Below, piece after piece: positions 29,769-37,658 of a stretch of DNA of 64,000 nucleotides; positions within the stretch are counted from its first letter, which is position 1, and each line of letters begins with the position of its first letter. Location: the NCBI RefSeq assembly GCF_013112225.1, contig NZ_JABFHI010000003.1, forward strand, positions 310,001 to 374,000. The letters run 5' to 3'. The notes beneath the pieces were generated by a model. It had not been told where the DNA came from. It saw only the letters and a list, made by a program, of their open reading frames with translations, and searched no databases. Source of the DNA: Vreelandella azerica. Its GTDB lineage: Bacteria > Pseudomonadota > Gammaproteobacteria > Pseudomonadales > Halomonadaceae. The translations under genes were made by a program, and so were the position numbers.

Positions 29769-30632
29769 CTAACCCGCGCGACGCGGGCTGGCAATCAGCT
29801 CCAGCACCATGTGGGGCACTGTCAAGGCGGCCAGGCCGATAAACACGATGCGCATCAGGGCGGCATCACTGGGCAACTCCATCAGGAACGGTAGGGCGGC
29901 CAGAGCCAGGGCGTAGGTCGCCAGGGTGATGGGCGCGACCGCCTTGAGGCGCTCGCGCCAGCCATAGATGCCCAGATCCCGCGCGGCCAGCTCAAGGTGA
30001 CGCGGGCTGTGCAGAAAGCACCAGTAAGCAATGAAATAGGCCAGCGGGTGAAGCAGGGCGGCTCCGGCTGCCAGCAGCAAGGGGTCACGCCAGTCGCTGG
30101 TTGCCCGCTGGGGGCGCAGCGCCAGGCAGATGGCCAGCACCCCACCGCCAAGTGCCAGGGTATAAGGCGCCACTGCGACGATCTGAGCGGCCTGATCAGC
30201 GCCGAGCATTTCAAACAGCGGCTGCACCTGCTCAGGGTGAAAGGTGACTGGAAGTGACAGCACCCAAAGCCCATAGGCGGTACCGCCTATATGGCCAATC
30301 CGCACGGCAACATCATCGGCAAAATGTACCGCTGAATAGAGCAGAAAAGCCGCCAATGCCGCATTGGGCGCCTGCCACCAGATCGCCAGCACCACTCCGC
30401 CCAGTGCCAGATACCCCAGATGAAACCCGACCAACTGCAAGGGGTCCTTCAGCGGTAGATGCTGCTTGGCGACGGCGGTATCCAGGCTGCCATGGGGCAG
30501 GCCGAGCAGGGCAGTGCTGATCGCCAGGATGGCATACAGCGGCCATTCGCCGGGCAGTGCAGAAACGCCCAGGGCAACGACCAGGCCAATGGGAAACAGC
30601 CAGAAAGCGGGTGGACGGTTAGTCGCCTGCAT
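29769..30632 (-). CDS. blh: Beta-carotene 15,15'-dioxygenase (Brp/Blh)
   Basis: Membrane enzyme that cleaves beta-carotene into two retinal molecules, the rhodopsin chromophore. About eight helices; the iron-ligand histidines are found in GLPHGSLDTAVAK, YSAVHFADD, WCFLHSPRHLEL and LTVPHMVLE, as in the Blh family. The length is 287 aa from ATG 30632, which has AGGAGG 9 nt upstream; an upstream extension of the open frame lacks these features. It is the last gene of the rhodopsin-carotenoid operon and starts one base after the crtY stop. Confidence 0.92.
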   Translation of the reverse strand: MQATNRPPAFWLFPIGLVVALGVSALPGEWPLYAILAISTALLGLPHGSLDTAVAKQHLPLKDPLQLVGFHLGYLALGGVVLAIWWQAPNAALAAFLLYSAVHFADDVAVRIGHIGGTAYGLWVLSLPVTFHPEQVQPLFEMLGADQAAQIVAVAPYTLALGGGVLAICLALRPQRATSDWRDPLLLAAGAALLHPLAYFIAYWCFLHSPRHLELAARDLGIYGWRERLKAVAPITLATYALALAALPFLMELPSDAALMRIVFIGLAALTVPHMVLELIASPRRAG

Positions 30633-30633
30633 A

Positions 30634-31839
30634 TCAGTGCCCTCCTGATGTTGAAAAACGCGGCAATGCAGCGCGCATGAAGGGGCCAGGGGGCAAGGCC
30701 TGCATGATGGCCAGCAGGTCGCCAGCGCTGGGCTGGTCACCCAGAAAACGCCGCTGCTGAGCTGCCGTGGTGTTGGCGAACAGGCGTAGAAACCAGCCGG
30801 AAGCGGCGTCCGGGTGCTGACGAATTGCCTGTAGAAAGACTTTATCCATCCAGCCGAGCGCCGGTGAACGCAGGCGTGGTGGGGCCAGATGCCAGCGGTT
30901 GTGAGTATGTGCCTTGAGTAGCTGTCTGGCCACATCGGCGGCCCCCAGCTGGCAGCTGGCAAACATATAGCCAGTCGCCGGGCGCATCCAGCCGCCGCGA
31001 ATGCCTGCAGACAGATAGCGTGAATTCAGGCTGGGAGGGGTGACCGGCATCATGGGCAGGCAGCCGGTTTCACTGCGCTGTACTACCCACCCCTTGCCGA
31101 GATGATCATCCAGCCAGCTTGCCAGCATCCAGGGTAACTCGGCCGCCAGCAGGGTCTGGCATACCTCACTGTGTCTGTCAGCCGCAAAGCAGGTCCACTC
31201 TACCAGCAGGTGGTGCTCATCCAGTGGGAGCAGATAGACAAAATGGATACCGCTGTGCCCAGCCTGAAAATCCATCAGGCAGGCTTTAGACAGGTCATGG
31301 CCGTGGTGGGGCTGGTGAACTTCCACACCGTGGAACACCTGCCAGACGCCCTGTGATTCTGCCAGCGCGTTCATCGGCGGTGGGCGAGTATCAATCACCA
31401 CCTTGGCGTTGAGCTGACCCTGGGACGTGGTGATGCGCAGTGACTCACTTTGTGGCGCGATGGCATTAACCTTGACGCCCCGCACCAGCGAGAACTCATC
31501 GCGTATTGCTATCCTGTTGTAGGCCGAGCGGCGCATGGCATCGGCGGGTAGCATGGCGTAAGGATGGTCAGGGTCGCTATATTCCACCTGCTGACCTGCA
31601 TGGCTGACCTGCCAGTTTGGCCAGCGGTGGCTGATGGCATCCCCAAAGGGGTGAGGAGCTTGATCCCAGAAACACCAGGTGCGGTCGTGAGTATCTTCTT
31701 CGCGGGCTTCAAGCAGATGCAGGCGTGGCAACGCTGCGTTTGCCGGTGCCAGCTCATCCAGCCAGCTGGCAATACTCAACCCCGCCAGCCCAGCGCCGAG
31801 AATGGCAATGTCGGTTTCCTTTGGCAGGCTCATGGTCAT
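30634..31839 (-). CDS. crtY: Lycopene beta-cyclase (CrtY type)
   Basis: Converts both ends of lycopene to beta-ionone rings, giving beta-carotene. The N-terminal dinucleotide fold reads DIAILGAGLAGLSIASWL; HDRTWCFWDQAPHPF and the C-terminal region AGIRGGWMRPATGYMFA are characteristic of the CrtY family. It is 401 aa. The start overlaps the crtB stop as ATGA. Membrane-associated flavoenzyme. Confidence 0.93.
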   Translation of the reverse strand: MTMSLPKETDIAILGAGLAGLSIASWLDELAPANAALPRLHLLEAREEDTHDRTWCFWDQAPHPFGDAISHRWPNWQVSHAGQQVEYSDPDHPYAMLPADAMRRSAYNRIAIRDEFSLVRGVKVNAIAPQSESLRITTSQGQLNAKVVIDTRPPPMNALAESQGVWQVFHGVEVHQPHHGHDLSKACLMDFQAGHSGIHFVYLLPLDEHHLLVEWTCFAADRHSEVCQTLLAAELPWMLASWLDDHLGKGWVVQRSETGCLPMMPVTPPSLNSRYLSAGIRGGWMRPATGYMFASCQLGAADVARQLLKAHTHNRWHLAPPRLRSPALGWMDKVFLQAIRQHPDAASGWFLRLFANTTAAQQRRFLGDQPSAGDLLAIMQALPPGPFMRAALPRFSTSGGH

Positions 31840-32914
31840 GCCTTCTCTGAATGGCGCTGTTCCCTTCCAGGCGGATGATCTTCTGGCAGGGGAGCAGCAA
31901 TATCATCAAGGGATTTGGGAGTCAGCGCATACCCTGACAGTTGGGCTTCCAGCGGCTGATGCAAGGCCGCATCGTGCCAGGCGGCTGAGGTGTTAAACAG
32001 CGCTGGCAGCGCCAGCAGGCTTTGCTGCAACTTGCGGCTTTTGGGCACCACTACCCGCTGAGCCCAATAGTCCTCTGCGCTTAAACCTTGAATACGCCGC
32101 CCGATCTGACGATACACCCGCAGGGCAATGCCGATGGCCAGCCGGGTACGCGGGGGTAGATACGCCAACCCCCGCCAGCCGCTGGTGTAATAGGCTTCCG
32201 CCCGTTCAATCAGCTGACCAATTGCTTGCCAGGCCTGGTGGCGCGCCTGTGGTTCGCCATGGGCAATAGCGTCAGCCGTTATCGGCTGCTTCAGCCAGGT
32301 TTGCGGCAGGTAAACCCGACCGCGTTGGGCGTCTTCCAGCACATCCCGAGCGATATTGGTCATCTGCATCGCCACCCCCAGATCAATCGCAAAGGCCAGG
32401 GAGTGATCCGGCTCACGGGCGCCCATCAACTGGCACATCATCACCCCGACAGTGCCCGCAGCGCCGTAGGCATAGCTCAGCAGGGCCTGCTCGTCTTCAA
32501 GCTGAACGGGGGAGAGGTCAACGACCATGGTGGCCACCAGATCCTGCATGGCGTGCAGGCAGCGAGAGTCCTGCGCAAACAGCGCAACAATATCGGCTTC
32601 GAGAGCACTAACAAGTTGTTGCTCGCTGTTTGACAGCCTGGGCTCGGTGCTTGGCTTAGTGCCGGTTTCCGCGGCTGTCAGCTGGGGCTGTAACCGAGCA
32701 TTCAGCCTGGCTTGCAGGCAGGTAAGCACTTTCTGTGCGCGCTGGCGTTGTGCATCGGTTGCGGCATTATCGGCAATATCGTCCACCTGGCGGCAGACGT
32801 GATACAGCCGTGCGCCATCCTGTAGCTGCTCGCGGGGCAGAAAAATCCTGCCCAATGAAAGCTTTTCCCATGCTGGCGCAGAGTGGCCTGGGAGGTCGCG
32901 GCCGCTGTGGTCAT
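31836..32914 (-). CDS. crtB: Phytoene synthase (one frameshift)
   Basis: Condenses two geranylgeranyl-PP molecules to phytoene. Two Asp-rich sites are present: CRQVDDIADN and NIARDVLEDAQRGRVYLP. The true N-terminus starts at ATG 32914, which overlaps the crtI stop (ATGA), and reads HGKSFHWAGFFLPREQLQDG once the A run at 32841-32845 (plus strand) is lengthened by one; this is the typical CrtB start. About 359 aa. Confidence 0.92.
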
Positions 32915-34484
32915 ACGGCAGTTTTGTCCTGAACCGCAGTGAGTTGTTCACGGCTGACGGCGCGATCTTCTCTGACCAGCTTTTCCACCACGCCGGCCGA
33001 CGACACCACACCAGGAACCCCGGCGCCGGGGTGAGTGCCCGCGCCGACAAAATAGAGGTTCTGATAATGCGGTGAGCGGTTATGGTAGCGAAAACCCGCT
33101 GACTGGGTCAGCGTCGGGGCGATGGAAAAGCCGCTGCCAAAGGGGCTGGAAAGTGCGGCGTGGAAATAGCGCGGCGACACCGTGTGGGTCGCGCCAAGCT
33201 GTTCAAACAGGTCCGGCATCAGGCGTTGCTGCAAGGTCGATAGGATATTCTGGGTCATCTGCGGTTCGAGTGTCTCCCAGTCCTGACGGCCCTGAAGGTT
33301 AGGCACTGGTGCCAGGACATAGAAGGCATCGCCCTCTGGCGGCGCCATCTCCGGGTCGGTGGCGCTGGGCCTGTGCAGATACAGGCTCAGATCTTCAGGC
33401 ACTTCATGATCATCAAAAATGGTATCGAGGATTTCCTTGAAGGTGTCGCCAAATACGATGGTGTGGTGCTCAAGCTCGGTGTAACGGCGCTTGGTCACAA
33501 AATACACAACCAGGAGCCCCATGGACTGCTTCATGCGCCGCCGGAAGCCATTCAGGAGCTTGCCCCAGCGCTTCATCGGCAGCCAGTTTTCATAGACGTG
33601 CAAGGGGTCAGCATTGCTGACCACAATATCGGCCGGATAGTGTTGACCGCCACTGACTTCAACGCCGGTCACGCGGTTATTCTCGACACTCAGTCCGGTA
33701 ACATCCTGACGGGTACGAATCACACCGCCGTTGCGTTGGAAAAGCTCGGCAAGTGCCGTGACCAGGGCGCCGGTACCGCCTTTGGGAAACCAGACGCCAC
33801 CGCGCCGTTCCAGGGCATGGATCAAGCCATACAGTGAGGAAGTACGAAATGGGTGTCCACCGACCAGCAGGGAAGGTACGGAGAACGCGCGCCGCAGGCG
33901 TTCGTCGTCAAAAAGCGCGAGACAAAGCTATACAGGCTTTTATCTGCCCGCAGGCGCACCAGATCCGGCAGCACCTTGAGCATATCGGTAACCTTGGTAA
34001 ATGGCTGCTCGGCCAGATCGACAAAGCCGCGCTGATACATCTTCTCTGTGGCCGTCAAAAAGTCGTTGTAGCGCTTGCTAGTGCCAGGTGCCAAACGCTC
34101 AATTTCAGCCATGATCTCATCGGTAGTGCTTTTATAATCAAAATAACTGCCATCGGAATAATCCATCCGATAGAACGGCTCGACTGGCAAAAGCGTTACA
34201 TGTTGATCAAATTTTTCCCCAAAACGCTCAAATAATTCTTCAAAGAGAAATGGGGCGGTAATGACGGTGGGGCCGGCATCAAAAGCCACCCCATCAAGAT
34301 GAAATACCCGGGCTCGGCCACCAAGGTCACCATGACGCTCCAGCAGCTCCACATTCCAGCCGTCTGACAAAAGACGCAGGGCAATGGCCAGGCCACCAAA
34401 ACCTGAACCAATGACAACCGCCTTGTTGGTATGGCTGACCGAGTCGGCGGATGAGTGCGCTGCAAAGGCGTCGGATGTATTCAT
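32911..34484 (-). CDS. crtI: Phytoene desaturase (one frameshift)
   Basis: FAD-dependent desaturase turning phytoene into lycopene. The FAD-binding fold is VVIGSGFGGLAIALRL; the C-terminal carotenoid signature is NLYFVGAGTHPGAGVPG. The frame breaks at 33910-33914 (plus strand A run, five seen, six needed), restoring SRFFDDERLRRAFSVPSLLV. About 524 aa, normal for CrtI. The start overlaps the crtE stop and the stop overlaps the crtB start, both as ATGA. Confidence 0.93.
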
Positions 34485-35596
34485 GAGGCCGATTTCCCTG
34501 GGTAATAATGAAGGTGGCTCGCGATTGACTGGCGATGTTCCACAAGCTGCTGGCGAAGCTTGGCAAGTATGGCGGCTAAGGCGCTTGCCAGCTGATCAGG
34601 AAAATTTGCAATCAGCTTCTCAGCGCGAGACAACGCCGCTGAGGCGTGGCGCACAGCGCGCTGCATGGCGCTTGCCACTGGGCCGCCAGGGTATGTGAAA
34701 CCAGAGTGCGTGGAACCTGATGGCCAGTGTTGCGGCCAGGCATGGTAGTCATGAAAGTTATCTGGCTGGCAGGCGCTCAGATGGGTGACATCGACATCGT
34801 CAAGATCATCAATAATCTGATAGGCCAGCCCGACGGCATTGGCAAAATAGCGGATCTGGTCGTGTTCCCCGCTAGTCAACTTACCACCCAATGCGCCAGC
34901 CTCAAGGGGCAGGGCAATCAGGGGAGCTGTCTTTGCTAATGTCGCCTGCAGATAGTCGGTCAAACAGACTTTCTTCTGATGCTTATGGGAAACCTGAGGA
35001 GTATTTTCAGAAGACTTCTCAGTGGGGGTTGTAGGGTTGGCAATTTCAATACTTTGTCCGGCAATCACTTGGCTGGTGCGGTCGGTCAATAGTTGTACAA
35101 GTGCCAACTGGTGTTCAGAGGAGTCACTTGCCAGTGCAGCCCGAAAAGCCGCAGTCAGCATCATGTCTCCCGTGCATAGCGCCACATTAGGGTTGTAGCG
35201 TTGCCAGACGGCCGCTTGCCCACGACGCTGAGTATCACCATCGCACAGATCATCATGAACCAGTGACGCGTTATGAATCAGTTCTGCGGCAGCAGCAGCA
35301 GCGATACGGTGGCTGACGGAAGCGCCAAACGCCATGCCGCTCAACAGCGCCAGACGTGCACGTAATTGGCTACCTTGGGTACTCAGATGATAAAGACTGG
35401 CAGCGGTTGCAGGCCAGTCGACAGGTGCATTCAGACTATTGCGCATCAGTTCCCCGACGCGGACAAGTTGACTATCAATGTCGCCATCAATGCTGTCGGT
35501 AACAGAAACGTCGGCGTGCTCCGACAATGGCTGATTGATGCTGACAGCATCTGTGACATTGAACATGGCAGTTTGATTGAATGTTGCAGTGACCAT
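34481..35596 (-). CDS. crtE: Geranylgeranyl diphosphate synthase
   Basis: Makes the C20 precursor for carotenoids. The first Asp-rich motif is LVHDDLCDGD and the second YQIIDDLDD; LAKTAPL is also typical. ATG 35596 is chosen because AAAGGA lies 7 nt upstream; longer open frame upstream is antisense-like filler. At 371 aa it is longer than most, with a Thr/Ser/Lys-rich insertion (about residues 200-225) before KTAPL. First biosynthetic gene after the rhodopsin gene, 64 bp downstream of it. Confidence 0.9.
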   Translation of the reverse strand: MVTATFNQTAMFNVTDAVSINQPLSEHADVSVTDSIDGDIDSQLVRVGELMRNSLNAPVDWPATAASLYHLSTQGSQLRARLALLSGMAFGASVSHRIAAAAAAELIHNASLVHDDLCDGDTQRRGQAAVWQRYNPNVALCTGDMMLTAAFRAALASDSSEHQLALVQLLTDRTSQVIAGQSIEIANPTTPTEKSSENTPQVSHKHQKKVCLTDYLQATLAKTAPLIALPLEAGALGGKLTSGEHDQIRYFANAVGLAYQIIDDLDDVDVTHLSACQPDNFHDYHAWPQHWPSGSTHSGFTYPGGPVASAMQRAVRHASAALSRAEKLIANFPDQLASALAAILAKLRQQLVEHRQSIASHLHYYPGKSAS

Positions 35597-35660
35597 ACCA
35601 ACGTCCTTTTGATCATGGCCATCCATGGCCGGTAGAACTCCTGTTATGAAAGGCCGAGGC

Positions 35661-36482
35661 TTACGAGAGTTTCGACGTTTCTTCACCTTCAGCGTCATCG
35701 TCTGCCAGTGTGGCAGTCGCGCCGTTGGCTTCTTCACTTTCGGCCTGCGACTTGCGCATCGCAATGACGAAGATGAATACACCGAAGACTGCTTTCGCCA
35801 CGATATCTGCCACTGTGTAGCCGATTTCGACAGCTGTGATGGCGGCGCCACCGTCCAGGCCTACCAGCGGGAAGAGGTAGACGATCGGGTAGAACAACCA
35901 GGAACCGATGACCAAGTAGATAGAAATCTGTACAAGGTTCTGGACGCTTTCAGGCTGCTTGGAGATAGACTCCTTCAGACCGACGACCAGCTGGTACACG
36001 ATGAACACGAACGGGATCATGGAGAGTACCCAGAATACAAAGCGCAGACCGCCAATATCGGATACTTCGCCCGGATAGCCCAGGACGATCATCAATGCTG
36101 CAGCACCACCGAGAACAGTTGATTTCTTGATGGTTTCCGCCTTGGAAAGGCGCATGACCAGAATCAGCTCAATAAGCAGCAGCGGTACGGTCAGCAACCA
36201 GTCCACATACCGGTAAGCCTGGTTGAAGGGCTTGCCGGTCGCCAGTACTTCACCTGTGGTGACATCAGCAGCAGCATTCCACGACAGCATGATCTGCAGG
36301 TAGTGATAGGCCGCTACCGCAGTTACCAGACCGGTAATGGTAATAGCGAGACGATAGGATGGTGCAATTTCTGATTTCATCAACCAGAAAAACAGGGTGG
36401 CAGCTGCCATGACAGCAAAGCCGAACGAATAGCCATTCTGTACGAATGAATATTGCCCTAGGGATAAAGCTTCAATTTCCAT
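35661..36482 (-). CDS. Proteorhodopsin-type light-driven proton pump
   Basis: Seven-helix microbial rhodopsin, 273 aa from ATG 36482 (GGAG upstream). Helix C carries the proton-pump triad Asp94, Thr98, Glu105 in RYVDWLLTVPLLLIE. Lys230 in ADIVAK binds retinal. His60 in YHYL matches the proton-acceptor partner of proteorhodopsins. Leu102, at the tuning position, predicts green absorption. WLFYPIVY is the family's helix F motif. The retinal pathway genes follow on the same strand. The C-terminal tail is acidic. Confidence 0.95.
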   Translation of the reverse strand: MEIEALSLGQYSFVQNGYSFGFAVMAAATLFFWLMKSEIAPSYRLAITITGLVTAVAAYHYLQIMLSWNAAADVTTGEVLATGKPFNQAYRYVDWLLTVPLLLIELILVMRLSKAETIKKSTVLGGAAALMIVLGYPGEVSDIGGLRFVFWVLSMIPFVFIVYQLVVGLKESISKQPESVQNLVQISIYLVIGSWLFYPIVYLFPLVGLDGGAAITAVEIGYTVADIVAKAVFGVFIFVIAMRKSQAESEEANGATATLADDDAEGEETSKLS

Positions 36483-36826
36483 GAGTTTGTCTCCAGCAGC
36501 GTTGTTTATGCAAGCAGGCACCGGATACGCACTTTAAGGTGCTTTTGAGCACGCAAGCGGTGAACTGCCGACAGATAATCCGTTACAGAAGTTGTTCAGC
36601 ATTCAAGTGCTGAACAACTAAGACGAGCTTAGTCATGCTGGAGCGGAACTTCAAGAAGTTATACAGGATTTATCCAAATTGATACTATTGTATAAATAAA
36701 TACATGTTAATTTAGTGATATATAATATTTTGAGTGAGAAATGTTTTTTGCTGGCAGTTTCGCTCATATACTGAGATTGATGCGCACACCTGCCTAACCT
36801 TGGTAGCCTGAGCTGCCTTGCAACGT
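36483..36826. promoter_or_regulatory. Upstream region of the rhodopsin operon
   Basis: A 344-bp gap between the hydrolase stop and the rhodopsin start. The half nearer the hydrolase is strongly AT-rich (about 36660-36740); the half nearer the rhodopsin contains an 11-bp perfect inverted repeat. The rhodopsin-crt promoter is expected here. I could not fix convincing -35/-10 boxes by eye. Confidence 0.55.
36591..36618. promoter_or_regulatory. Perfect 11-bp inverted repeat upstream of the rhodopsin gene
   Basis: GTTGTTCAGCA and TGCTGAACAAC flank a 6-nt spacer, 110-137 bp upstream of the rhodopsin start. It could be an operator or a hairpin in the leader. No T-tract follows on either strand, so a simple terminator is unlikely. 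Confidence 0.5.
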
Positions 36827-37645
36827 TCAAGCCAACCTATTCAGCCAGGTGATCATCTCCTGACTGACCAGTTCCGGGTGTGTCATGTGGATACAGTGGC
36901 CTTCGGTGGGCAGTACATGAAGCGTGCTCTTGGGTATATGTGCCTGCATATAATGACCAATACTTACACTGGCAAGGGCATCAACCTGACTTTGCAGGAG
37001 CAGGGTAGGGTGTTGGTTCTTGGGCAGCAGGTGGCGATAGTCAGAAAAGAACGTCGCTTTTGCAAAGGTCTTGGCCACCAAAGGGTCCGTTGAGCAGAAA
37101 CTGTCGGAAAGCTCTCCCACCATCAAATCCGGGCTGGTGCTGCCCATTACCAGCGGGGCGAGGTAGCTGGCCCAGCCCATGTGGTTGCGATCCATCAATT
37201 CAACCAGTTCTTCCAGGTCTGAGCGCTCAAAACCGCCATGGTAATCAGGTGGCAGGTTCAAAAAGCACGGCGATGGGCACACCATGATCTGGCTTGCAAA
37301 GCGTTCCGGGTCGTTATTAGCCGCCAGCATGCCAATAGTACAGCTGACCGAATGGCCAACCAGGTGAACCTGAGTGAGATCAAGGGTGGTGCAGATCTCG
37401 TTGATATCCGCAGCATAACCTTCCAACGAGCTGTAGCGGGCTTCACTGTAGGCAGACAGCTGGGACTGGCCAGAGCCGACATAATCGAATAGGACAAGCG
37501 TATAGCGGCTTTGCAATTCCGGCGTCAGGCGATACCACATGGTCTGGTTGCAGCCAAAACCATGGGCCATCAGTAAGGTCGTACTTCCCGAACCCAAGAT
37601 TTCTATATTATTGCGGGCAATGACTTTTTCTTTCGTCAGTATCAT
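36827..37645 (-). CDS. RsbQ-like alpha/beta hydrolase
   Basis: A 272-aa alpha/beta hydrolase. The catalytic triad is Ser99 (GHSVSC), Asp222 (QSQVDALA) and His250 (TEGHCIHMTHPE), at nearly the same positions as B. subtilis RsbQ. The N-terminal MAHGFGCNQTMW and LFDYVGSGQS are family hallmarks. RsbQ relatives include plant strigolactone/karrikin receptors. ATG 37645 is chosen; a TTG at 37678 would overlap the upstream gene. It starts 13 bp after a PAS-GGDEF-EAL gene, mirroring the Bacillus pairing of RsbQ with the PAS protein RsbP. The substrate is unknown. Confidence 0.85.
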   Translation of the reverse strand: MILTKEKVIARNNIEILGSGSTTLLMAHGFGCNQTMWYRLTPELQSRYTLVLFDYVGSGQSQLSAYSEARYSSLEGYAADINEICTTLDLTQVHLVGHSVSCTIGMLAANNDPERFASQIMVCPSPCFLNLPPDYHGGFERSDLEELVELMDRNHMGWASYLAPLVMGSTSPDLMVGELSDSFCSTDPLVAKTFAKATFFSDYRHLLPKNQHPTLLLQSQVDALASVSIGHYMQAHIPKSTLHVLPTEGHCIHMTHPELVSQEMITWLNRLA

Positions 37646-37658
37646 CTGGTTCTGTGCT

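Noticed and set aside
31836..33050. A crtB start at 33050
   Set aside because: That extension is crtI sequence read in another frame; the conserved CrtB N-terminus begins at 32914 after a one-base correction.
36483..36826. Specific -35/-10 boxes for the rhodopsin promoter
   Set aside because: Several AT-rich hexamers are possible but none had both boxes with good spacing, so no site is given.
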